38,046 nt of DNA from Candidatus Aegiribacteria sp. (GTDB lineage Bacteria; Fermentibacterota; Fermentibacteria; Fermentibacterales; JCC-6), in the NCBI GenBank assembly GCA_030594645.1, contig JAUVEU010000025.1, positions 1 to 38,046 on the forward strand, in the 5' to 3' direction. Below the pieces are notes generated by a model, which made no database searches, had not been told where the DNA came from, and saw only the letters and a program-made list of their open reading frames with translations. The stretch's first letter is position 1, and each line of letters starts with the position of its first letter. Shown one piece after another: positions 8,945 through 16,820 of this stretch. A program made the translations under genes and the position numbers.

Positions 8945-11808
8945 CGGATGGTCGTCATCCCGCTGAGCAGTTCCACTCTGCTGTCAGAGACAGCTTTAGT
9001 CCTGATTCGCTGAGATGGTGTTCTTCTGCACAGGTTTTTGAAATTGCAGAATTCGCAGTTTCCGGTTGGAATCGGTGGAAAAATACCTCCCTGCATCATT
9101 GAAGCAATTCTCTCGAAATTCTTCCGGACTGTATCCATAATCTGCTCAATACCATCACCTGAATAACCGACAAGCCTGCCAGGCTCCCTCGCTGAAATAC
9201 CGGCATAGGTTACTTTTGATATACTCTTTCCAGTGTAGCTGTCTTTCATCATCCGGTAATAGAATGGAAGCTGGTAATACTTCCCTTTTTCAATCTCCTT
9301 CCTCGAAGGAAGCCTTCCTGTCTTCAGATCAAGAACAACAAGATTTTCGTTTTTATCCTCAAGAATAAGATCAATCCTGCCGCAGATATCCAGACCGCCT
9401 ATTTCCCCATTCAGGTCTACTTCTCTGTCGATGAACTTCCATTCTTCAGCAGCAAGAACTTCAAGACTTTTTCGGATTATCTCCTTCTGCTTCTCCAGAA
9501 AGAGTTCCTCGAGAAAAGGGTTACCGAGTTTCGATTCAAGATCGGACTTATCGGCCTCACGAAGGAGAATACTCATTATCTCATCATCGGAAGGTCGAAA
9601 CCCGTGCAGACGGATTATATCCTCAACTGTTTCATGAACGATTTTACCTGTAAGGCGGGAATCGGGAGAACTGCTCACGAGAGGTATCTTTCTCTCATTC
9701 AGCTTCCATATCTTCCCGGCAAGATATGCGAACGGACATCTTACGTATTCCTCAAGCATGGTTGCCGTATACACATGTTTTTTGAACGGAGAATTATCGA
9801 AAACGCCGTCGTAGCTGTCAAAATCTCCGGTGCCCATCCGGGAACTCTCTGCCGTGAGAGAACTGACAAAAAAAGGATTTCGGGGCAAACTATCACTGCT
9901 CAATACAAAGGCTCTCTGCTGCCCCTTATGTGTTCCGCCAAGCATCTGCTCAATCGCGGAAGAGGAACTCACACTGAACCATGCGGGATCGGGAGAATAA
10001 TCGGAATCGACGGTTACAAGATTTGAGATAAACGAAGACGGATATATTTCACTCCCTGCGGCATCTCTTTGTCGGTAAATTATATCCAGTGTTCTACCGG
10101 CGGTTTCTCCTGCCTGCCTGAGCAGATATCCATCCTCTGTTTCTCTTTCGGATTTCAATGTCATCTGCAGTTTTTTTCGCAGTTCGTCGCTGAGGCGGGG
10201 ATCCTCAATTGAAGGGCTGGGATAAATTCCCTCTTCAAGATCCATCAGTATCACACTGCTGAAAATGCTTCCTCTTGCCTTCTCTATTGTGAGAACCTGG
10301 AAACCATGCCGGGAGCCATCTCGCAGGACAATGGCCTTCTCCTGATAATACAATCGAAGAGCATCTGTGAATTGCCTCCATGAAACTTCTCGGTCCCAGC
10401 GGAAGCTGTTCATATCAAAGAGAGCTTCCATCAGTTCTGACGGCAGCCTTCCTGCTGATATATCTTCCACAAGGATTTTTAAACGGTTCAGATAATCAAC
10501 GGGTACCGCCTTATCCGGAAGGCCACAATAAAAACCATCCAGTTTCCTTAAAAGTCTGCCTGACTTATTACCGCTATCAAGAGATACGAACCAATCCCTC
10601 CATTGTCCGCGTCCCATGCGGATTCCGCTTGTTTCGACAATCCTGGCTATTTCAGACGGACCGGGATTGAGATCATCTGCCAGAATGCCACTGGACATGA
10701 TCTCTTCAATCAGGGTATAGTGAAAGTCTCCATCATCGATACACGCCAGATCAAGTACAAATTTCCCTTCCGGTACTGTGGATAGTTTTGCTTTAAGGGA
10801 GCAAGCGGTCGGAATGCCCTCATGGTGAGCAAGAAACGCGAGACTGTCATCCTCAATTTTCCTTCGGATCACGGCTATATCTGAAAATGGAATCTTATGT
10901 TTTGAATTGAGTTCGATGATTCGTTTCAGCGCTGCCCTTGAAGCACCCATTTCTCCGGAAACAGCAGTGATATGAAAACCATCTGCAGGCACTGATGGAC
11001 GGGATTGCACGTGAAGAGCTTCAAAAAAATCAGCAAAGGGATTCATGGCTTCCCTGCCTCCAGGCACCCTGATTGAAATAATTCCCTGATCCTCAAGCAA
11101 TTTCCTGGTTCTGGTATAAACCTTATTCCACTGAGAGTGCTCTTCCAGCGGACTGAACCAGAATATTCCTGAGTTATGATCAAGGAATCGTCTGAGAAAT
11201 CGTCTCTGGGCGGGATTAAGATCGTAAAAGCCGTAAAAAACAGTTGCTCCCGTTTCTGTATGTGGAAGTAACTCCTCCATTATCATATCTCCACAGCATG
11301 CATAACGCTCTCTTCGATATGCGCTGTACTTCCCGAACACTCTTCCGATAACGATTTCTGTTTCCGTCTGTTCCCCGGAAAGCGAAAGGGAAGTCTGCTC
11401 GTATATGTCCGGAGTTACTCCGTGTTCAAAAAGGTTTTCGAAAAATGTTCCCATGGAATGAGCGGTTTCGGAATTTTTCCTGAGATAGTAGAGAGGTTCG
11501 TCCGGCTTTATTGCTTCCATTGCCCACAGAGTGAAAAAAGTCCTGTCAGCGTGGCTGACAGTCTCCATAACCATGGGTACAGCACTTAATTCGGAAGCAA
11601 GATGCCTGATACCTGGAAGGAACTTCACCCCTCCAATGATTCCCCGGGAGCTTTTCTTCAGAAGAAGCTCACGCAGTCTGTCCAGCTGTCCGGTTCCCGC
11701 AGTAATAACGGTCAGATGTTCACCACTGGAGAGGATTTCTCCGGCAAGCTCAAGAAAATCAGTCTCAAGCGCTCTGTAATGACCCTCATAAAGAGTTTTT
11801 ATGCCCAT
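8941..11808 (-). CDS. addB: AddB-like nuclease subunit with Fe-S cluster motif
   Basis: The 955-residue protein is the first gene of the addB-addA pair. The N-terminal half is a degenerate helicase fold: TVITAGTGQL replaces a Walker A motif, and the region about 500-530 (QVLTIEKARGSIFSSVILMDLEEG) resembles helicase motif V. The C-terminal third is a PD-(D/E)XK nuclease with IDLILED and VVLDLKTGR (Asp827, Lys829). Four cysteines, Cys691 in YVRCPFAY and Cys918/Cys921/Cys927 in CEFCNFKNLC, match the CX2CX5C plus distant Cys arrangement that binds a 4Fe-4S cluster in AddB nucleases. With addA it should form the AddAB end-resection complex. AGGAAA lies directly upstream of the ATG. The low overall conservation is normal for AddB. 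Confidence 0.85.
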   Translation of the reverse strand: MGIKTLYEGHYRALETDFLELAGEILSSGEHLTVITAGTGQLDRLRELLLKKSSRGIIGGVKFLPGIRHLASELSAVPMVMETVSHADRTFFTLWAMEAIKPDEPLYYLRKNSETAHSMGTFFENLFEHGVTPDIYEQTSLSLSGEQTETEIVIGRVFGKYSAYRRERYACCGDMIMEELLPHTETGATVFYGFYDLNPAQRRFLRRFLDHNSGIFWFSPLEEHSQWNKVYTRTRKLLEDQGIISIRVPGGREAMNPFADFFEALHVQSRPSVPADGFHITAVSGEMGASRAALKRIIELNSKHKIPFSDIAVIRRKIEDDSLAFLAHHEGIPTACSLKAKLSTVPEGKFVLDLACIDDGDFHYTLIEEIMSSGILADDLNPGPSEIARIVETSGIRMGRGQWRDWFVSLDSGNKSGRLLRKLDGFYCGLPDKAVPVDYLNRLKILVEDISAGRLPSELMEALFDMNSFRWDREVSWRQFTDALRLYYQEKAIVLRDGSRHGFQVLTIEKARGSIFSSVILMDLEEGIYPSPSIEDPRLSDELRKKLQMTLKSERETEDGYLLRQAGETAGRTLDIIYRQRDAAGSEIYPSSFISNLVTVDSDYSPDPAWFSVSSSSAIEQMLGGTHKGQQRAFVLSSDSLPRNPFFVSSLTAESSRMGTGDFDSYDGVFDNSPFKKHVYTATMLEEYVRCPFAYLAGKIWKLNERKIPLVSSSPDSRLTGKIVHETVEDIIRLHGFRPSDDEIMSILLREADKSDLESKLGNPFLEELFLEKQKEIIRKSLEVLAAEEWKFIDREVDLNGEIGGLDICGRIDLILEDKNENLVVLDLKTGRLPSRKEIEKGKYYQLPFYYRMMKDSYTGKSISKVTYAGISAREPGRLVGYSGDGIEQIMDTVRKNFERIASMMQGGIFPPIPTGNCEFCNFKNLCRRTPSQRIRTKAVSDSRVELLSGMTTIR

Positions 11809-12036
11809 ATTTCCTGTTCATTCTGTAAGAAAATTTCGACATTAGAAGCAACCGCGAATTTAATGTTATATTCAGAATCATTTCCTCCAGCCCGGTCAAG
11901 TGCAGCGGAATATTCAGTCCTATTAATAACCCAATATCACCAGCTTTTCCAGCGGGTGGAAATCTTCGGAGGAATACTTCTGATCTTTCCTGGTCTCCGG
12001 ATACTGTACTCTAACCTTACGGGATAGATTTCCGCT
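11809..12036. other. Divergent intergenic region between addB and the TPR/HD-GYP operon
   Basis: This region must hold the promoters of both divergent transcripts. If the plus-strand gene really starts near 12121, it is 312 nt long. I see AT-rich patches but no convincing -35/-10 pair, strong hairpin, small gene or repeat copy. A minus-strand TTGACC (11894-11899) and TATAAC (11865-11870) are 23 nt apart, too far for a standard promoter. Confidence 0.5.
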
Positions 12037-13818
12037 TTGCTAATAAATCCATTATTGCTAATAGTACAGATAGTGCCAGGGGTTAATCCGGGTTCCTGCC
12101 TGAACAAAAGGGGAGGTCCGCTGATAAGCAGTAATATCGAGATCCTTCAAAAGAAACTCGCGAATATTCGCAGATCCGACAACAGCCAATCCGAGGAAGA
12201 GATTACAGTTCTTCTTGATCTGGCAGATATCCTTTATAGAACAGATCCTGATGAATCCTGTAACCTGGCCGAGCAGGCTCTTTTGATAGCTCAGAACCTT
12301 GAAATTGAAATCCTTTGCGCCAGATGTTACAGGATTAAAGGTATTTCGTACTCATACAGAGGCGAATATGAGAAAGCCCTTGATTACAGCCTGAAAGCTC
12401 TTGCAATTTACGAGGATACCAATGACAAGCCCGGAATTTCCAGCGTACTTAATTCTATCGGTATCATCTACGGAAAGCGCGAAGACTATGATAACTCACT
12501 CAAGTACTACCTCAGATCACTTGCGATAAGGGAAGAAATCGGTGATAAGGAAGGAATTGCTGGAACAACCAACAATCTGGGCAATATCTACCAGGATCAG
12601 GGTGATTTTGACAGGGCGCTGATGTTTGCGGAAAGATCTCTGAAATACTTCACGGAACTTGGTGATGAGCTCGGAATTGCCACTTCCTTCAACAATATAG
12701 GCGGGATACTGAAGTCCAGGGGTGACTTCGCTGCCGCGAAAAAGCAATTCAGGAATGCTTATGAAATATTCAATCGGATCGAATACAAAACCGGGTTCGC
12801 GGCATCCTGCAACAATTTAGGCGAGCTGCTCACGATTCAGGGGGAATTCAAGCAGGCCGGAATCTACCTGAATCAGGCTCTTGAAATAGCCAGAGAAACT
12901 GACGCAAAATATCGTGAAATACGTGCGTATGAAAACCTTTCAGGTCTGTGTGAAGAAATGGGGGATTTCACCGGAGCGCTTGAATACTATAAAAAATACA
13001 ATGATCTACTGCATAAAGTATTCAGTGATGAAAGCTCAAGAAACATGATTCAGCTTCAGATAAAATTTGAAACTGAAAAGAAGAAAAAGGAAGCTGCTAT
13101 ATACAAGCTGAAGAACATCGAGCTGCAGGACGAGATATCTGAGCGCATACACTTCGAAGGGGAACTCAGGAAACACCAGGATCAACTGGAAGAATTGATA
13201 AATGAAAGGACAATAGAGCTTAAGAACAGTTACAATAAGCTCGAACGCGGCTTTCAGGGAACAATAGTACTTATCTCTAAGATCACGGAACTGAGAGACC
13301 CCTATACTTCCGGACATCAGATCAGGGTCGCAAAACTGGCCTGCGCCATCGCAAGAGAGATGGACCTGCCTGAGGAGAAAATTGAAGCAATACGTATAGC
13401 ATCTCTGGTTCATGATATTGGAAAAATCAATGTACCTCAGGAGATACTGAGCAAACCGGGAACCCTGAGTAATCTGGAAATGAAAATGATACAGATTCAT
13501 CCTCTGGCGGGATACAGTATACTCAGTGAGATAAATTTTCCCTGGCCGATAGCTGAGATAGTAAGAGAGCATCATGAATACATTGATGGATCAGGTTATC
13601 CTCAGGGCCTGAAAGCAGATGACATATCGATAGAAGCAAGGATCATATGTGTTGCGGATGTTATTGAAGCGATGTCATCTCATCGTCCTTACAGAGCGGT
13701 TCTGGGTTTGAAGGAAGCGGTACGGGAAATAACTGAGAATGAGGGTATTCTTTACGACAGGGATACTGTCAGAGCATGCAAAAAAGTGATATGTGAAAAG
13801 GAATTCAGCTTTGATTAG
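12037..13818 (+). CDS. TPR-repeat HD-GYP phosphohydrolase (putative cyclic-di-GMP phosphodiesterase), paralogue 1
   Basis: About seven tetratricopeptide repeats (residues about 45-330; for example NSIGIIYGKREDYDNSLKYY) form a protein-interaction scaffold. A charged coiled coil follows (about 340-410), then a full HD-GYP domain (about 415-590). Signature residues are HDIGK (His459), HHE (512-514) and DGSGYP (517-522), which fit cleavage of cyclic di-GMP. There is no signal peptide, membrane segment or receiver domain, so input probably comes through the TPRs. The start is uncertain. The TTG at 12037 is the longest option, but alignment with the paralogue (shared NIEI near the N terminus) and GGGAGG at 12111-12116 suggest translation from a rare CTG at 12121. 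First gene of an operon with 13843, 15660 and queF. Confidence 0.85.
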   Translation: MLINPLLLIVQIVPGVNPGSCLNKRGGPLISSNIEILQKKLANIRRSDNSQSEEEITVLLDLADILYRTDPDESCNLAEQALLIAQNLEIEILCARCYRIKGISYSYRGEYEKALDYSLKALAIYEDTNDKPGISSVLNSIGIIYGKREDYDNSLKYYLRSLAIREEIGDKEGIAGTTNNLGNIYQDQGDFDRALMFAERSLKYFTELGDELGIATSFNNIGGILKSRGDFAAAKKQFRNAYEIFNRIEYKTGFAASCNNLGELLTIQGEFKQAGIYLNQALEIARETDAKYREIRAYENLSGLCEEMGDFTGALEYYKKYNDLLHKVFSDESSRNMIQLQIKFETEKKKKEAAIYKLKNIELQDEISERIHFEGELRKHQDQLEELINERTIELKNSYNKLERGFQGTIVLISKITELRDPYTSGHQIRVAKLACAIAREMDLPEEKIEAIRIASLVHDIGKINVPQEILSKPGTLSNLEMKMIQIHPLAGYSILSEINFPWPIAEIVREHHEYIDGSGYPQGLKADDISIEARIICVADVIEAMSSHRPYRAVLGLKEAVREITENEGILYDRDTVRACKKVICEKEFSFD

Positions 13819-13842
13819 TTCCGCGGGAAGTGAGTTCAGCGA

Positions 13843-15663
13843 TTGAATATTGAAATAGCGGTTCTTAAACGCAAGCTGAAAAAAGCACGATCAAACCCTC
13901 CTTCAGGAAAAACCGGCCGGGCAAGAATCGATTTGCTGAATGAGCTGGGTATGCTGCTTTACAGATCCAGACCGCTCATAACAGAAGCATACGCCAAGGA
14001 ATCCATAGTTCTTTCGGAAAGGCTGGAATATAGACAAGGCGAAGCATCCGGCAATCAGCTTATGGGCATTTCAAAAGGAGCCAGGGGCAAATACTTTGAA
14101 AGCATGAGATATTTTAACATCGCAAGCGAAATCTATGTTGAGCTTGATAACAAGAGAGGTATTGCTACAACATTCTCAAATATCGGGCTTGTCTACAGCT
14201 ATCAGAGCAGATTTGATCTTGCGATTGATCAGCATATGAAAGCACTTTCGATATTTGAGGAAATTAATGACAGAAATCGTATTGCCCATTCCCTGAATAA
14301 CATTGGCATTATTTTCCGTAAACGGCAAAACCTGGAAAGGGCAGAAGAATATTACCTGAAAGCCCTCAGGATAAGAGAAGAAATAGGAGATCTGTCAGGA
14401 CTGGCCATGTCCTTGAATAACATGGGTATTCTCGCGAAGGAAAAGGATGATCTGGAAAGCGCTCTGGATTACCACAGCAGATCTTTGAAACTGAAGGAAG
14501 ACCTCGGTGACATGCAGGGCATAGCAATTTCATACAGCAATATCGGAGATATTCATATGAAGCTGCAGGAATACACACCGGCTCTTGAATACTACAGGAA
14601 ATCGCTGTCGATTGTAGAGGAACTTGAGGACGAAAAGGGTATCTCTAACAATTGCAAGTTTATAGGTCATATCATGATTCTTCAGAAAAAATATGATGAG
14701 GCACTGGAATATCTTAATAGAGCCCTGCGGATTTCCTCCGGTATAGGAGCAAGAATTTATGAGTCAGACTGCTTCAAAGAGCTTTCCGATCTTTACAAGG
14801 CAATGGGTGATTATGAGAAGGCATTTCTGTTTTTCAAGAAGTACAGTTCTTTGATGCAGGAGATCTTCAGTGATAAAAGCGCTGAGACTATCGCCAAGCT
14901 TCAGGTCAGGTATGAAACTGAACAGAAAGAAAAAGAAGCAGAGCTGTACTACCTGAGAAATGTGGAGCTTCGTAGAGAAATCAATGATCGAAAACTAGTG
15001 GAAAACCGGCTGGTTGCTCAAGAACGCCTTCTCGAGGAACGTGTGAAGGATCGCACAGTTGAACTTCAGGAGAGCATGCGGAATCTAAAGAAGAGCGTGG
15101 AAGGAACCATTCATACTCTCTCGAGAATAATCGAGTCAAAGGATCCTTATACATCCGGACATCAGCTTAGAGTCGCGGAGCTTGCGCGTTTGATAGCAAT
15201 TGAGCTGGGATTTGATGAAGACAAGGTCGAAGCCGTATTCATGATCTCTCTGGTTCACGATATCGGTAAGATCAGCATACCTCAGGAGATCCTCTCCCGG
15301 TCCGGACAACTCTCAGAACTCGAACAGGAGATTATACAAACGCATTCACAGGTTGGTTATGAAATACTTTCAGAAGTAGCTTTTCCATGGCCTGTTGCCG
15401 ATGTAGTATTGCAGCATCAGGAATTGTATGATGGCTCAGGTTATCCAAATAAGCTTAAGGGTGAACAAATCCTGTTAGAGGCAAGAATCATCGCGGTAGC
15501 TGATGTGGTGGAAGCTATGACTTCACATCGGCCATACAGATCCACCCCGGGTCTTGAAAAAGCTATTGAGGAAATTTCCAAAAATTCCGGCATACTGTAC
15601 GACCCGGATGTGGTAGAGGCATGCAGAAGAGTAATCTGCGAAAAGGGGTTCCATTTCCAGTGA
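13843..15663 (+). CDS. TPR-repeat HD-GYP protein, paralogue 2, with HQE in place of HHE
   Basis: The 606-residue protein is a tandem paralogue of the preceding gene, 24 nt downstream, with the same order: TPRs (about 40-330), coiled coil (about 345-410) and HD-GYP domain (about 425-600). TTG is the only usual start codon between the upstream in-frame stop (TGA at 13831) and the conserved NIEI. The HD-GYP core keeps HDIGK (His472) and DGSGYP, but the usual HHE reads H-Q-E (His525, Gln526, Glu527). The second His is a metal ligand in characterised HD-GYP enzymes, so this paralogue may bind a different metal set, be slower, or act as a sensor. The pair arose by duplication and may form heteromers, but that is inference. 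Confidence 0.85.
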   Translation: MNIEIAVLKRKLKKARSNPPSGKTGRARIDLLNELGMLLYRSRPLITEAYAKESIVLSERLEYRQGEASGNQLMGISKGARGKYFESMRYFNIASEIYVELDNKRGIATTFSNIGLVYSYQSRFDLAIDQHMKALSIFEEINDRNRIAHSLNNIGIIFRKRQNLERAEEYYLKALRIREEIGDLSGLAMSLNNMGILAKEKDDLESALDYHSRSLKLKEDLGDMQGIAISYSNIGDIHMKLQEYTPALEYYRKSLSIVEELEDEKGISNNCKFIGHIMILQKKYDEALEYLNRALRISSGIGARIYESDCFKELSDLYKAMGDYEKAFLFFKKYSSLMQEIFSDKSAETIAKLQVRYETEQKEKEAELYYLRNVELRREINDRKLVENRLVAQERLLEERVKDRTVELQESMRNLKKSVEGTIHTLSRIIESKDPYTSGHQLRVAELARLIAIELGFDEDKVEAVFMISLVHDIGKISIPQEILSRSGQLSELEQEIIQTHSQVGYEILSEVAFPWPVADVVLQHQELYDGSGYPNKLKGEQILLEARIIAVADVVEAMTSHRPYRSTPGLEKAIEEISKNSGILYDPDVVEACRRVICEKGFHFQ

Positions 15664-16379
15664 CGACAACAGCACAGCTTGGAAGACAGCTGCTTTCAAT
15701 CCGGAACAGAATCACCTCTGAGAAGGAACTTTCCGGTTTGCGCAAGTTGCGGAAAAGGGAAATCCAGCTTCTTAATGAGCTGGGCAACACTTCTGCTGCG
15801 GTCGCTTCGGGTGAAAACCTTATCTCGGATTATCCGTTATGGCCTGCCGGACATTCGATTCTGGCCGATGTTCTGTGCAGAGCCCGTAAATGGGAGGAAG
15901 CTGAAAAGCTGTTTGAAAAAGCTGCGGATCTGTATGAGAAAGCAGACAATCCTGATTCAGCTGCCAGGTTGAGAATGGGACCTGTTTACAGACTTTCCGA
16001 GGCAAGAAGTGACTTCAGTAAGTGCCTGAAGCTCTGCGGAAATGACAATGAACTTGGAGCAGTTCTTCAGGTGCGGTGCAAAAGACAGATGAATCAGAAG
16101 ACATCCCTTCCGGAGGCATGTGCCGACTGGATTGCCGGAAAGCTCCTCCTTCTGGAACAGGTCCTCCTGGGGAAATCTCCCTACAGACTTTTTGATGAAG
16201 TTGTTGAATGGAAAAGCACAGAACCGGAGTGGAGATGGCGGTTCATCGTAGAAAGTATTGAAATCTGGCAGAGTCACAATTTTAATACGGAAAAGTGGCG
16301 GAAACCTGTAAAGGATACTGCTCTGCCTGTTCTGGATCCGAGATTTACAAAGGAATGGAGTAAATTATCCAATGACTGA
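15660..16379 (+). CDS. Small TPR-like protein of unknown function
   Basis: I place the start at GTG 15660, which overlaps the stop of the HD-GYP gene as GTGA with GGGG about 10 nt upstream; an ATG at 15621 would give a 42-nt overlap and is less likely. The 239-residue product has no signal peptide. Residues of about 40-105 are TPR-like (two helix pairs including WEEAEKLFEKAADLYEKA), followed by helical, Trp-rich sequence ending in WRKPVKDTALPVLDPRF. No catalytic motif is recognised. Its tight coupling to the two TPR/HD-GYP genes suggests that it works with them, perhaps as an adaptor. It overlaps queF by 8 nt. Confidence 0.65.
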   Translation: MTTTAQLGRQLLSIRNRITSEKELSGLRKLRKREIQLLNELGNTSAAVASGENLISDYPLWPAGHSILADVLCRARKWEEAEKLFEKAADLYEKADNPDSAARLRMGPVYRLSEARSDFSKCLKLCGNDNELGAVLQVRCKRQMNQKTSLPEACADWIAGKLLLLEQVLLGKSPYRLFDEVVEWKSTEPEWRWRFIVESIEIWQSHNFNTEKWRKPVKDTALPVLDPRFTKEWSKLSND

Positions 16380-16773
16380 CAATTCAGATATGGAAGGACT
16401 TACAGCTCTGGGAGGGAAGAGTCTTCCTTCAAAAAAACTGGAGGTATTCCCTAACCATCATCCCGGCCGTAATTATATTGTAACACTCACCTGTGATGAG
16501 TTTACCTGCATCTGTCCCCAGACCGGTCAGCCGGATTTTGCCTCGATCTCCATTGAATACGTGCCTGGCATAAAGATCGTGGAATCCAAATCACTGAAAC
16601 TCTATTTCTGGTCCTTCAGGAATGAGGGAGTTTTTCATGAGCATGTAGCCAACATCATCCTTGATGATCTTGTGAAAGCTCTGGATCCACGATGGTGCAG
16701 AGTTATCGCCGACTTCGGAATCAGAGGAGGTATTTCAATTTCTGTCGATGCCGAATACGGAGAGGCTCCGTAG
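16372..16773 (+). CDS. queF: NADPH-dependent 7-cyano-7-deazaguanine reductase (preQ1 synthase)
   Basis: QueF reduces the nitrile of preQ0 to the amine of preQ1, the last free-base step before insertion into tRNA as queuosine. The 133-residue protein matches the short, single-domain (B. subtilis type) enzyme. It has the active-site stretch EFTCICPQTGQPD with nucleophile Cys48 and Asp55, the QueF signature ESKSLKLYFWSF, and the following NEGVFHEH. The start ATG overlaps the upstream gene by 8 nt with GGAG at about 12 nt. The other preQ1 genes (folE2, queD, queE, queC) lie just across the convergent junction on the minus strand, so the pathway is complete but split between two transcripts. The downstream junction holds a hairpin repeat. 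Confidence 0.95.
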   Translation: MTDNSDMEGLTALGGKSLPSKKLEVFPNHHPGRNYIVTLTCDEFTCICPQTGQPDFASISIEYVPGIKIVESKSLKLYFWSFRNEGVFHEHVANIILDDLVKALDPRWCRVIADFGIRGGISISVDAEYGEAP

Positions 16774-16778
16774 TTGTC

Positions 16779-16808
16779 GGGGACACGCACCATAGAGTGC
16801 ATGTCCCT
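16779..16808 (+). repeat. Dispersed intergenic hairpin repeat, copy C
   Basis: A 30-nt palindrome with arms GGGGACA and TGTCCCT (one terminal mismatch), the conserved C/A mismatch, inner stem GCAC/GTGC and loop CATAGA. It has no lead unit. It occupies nearly all of the 47 nt between queF and the convergent hydrolase gene and could act as a terminator for both. Confidence 0.8.
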
Positions 16809-16820
16809 GAGCGAATTCCT

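Noticed and set aside
5855-11808. addAB as a defence island
   Set aside because: AddAB is a housekeeping recombination enzyme and no restriction, toxin or other defence genes accompany it.
11865-11899. Minus-strand promoter for addB (TTGACC and TATAAC)
   Set aside because: The boxes are 23 nt apart, outside the usual 16-18 nt.
13036-13575. A 179-residue open frame on the minus strand
   Set aside because: It lies antisense within the HD-GYP gene and its composition looks like a reverse-frame artefact.
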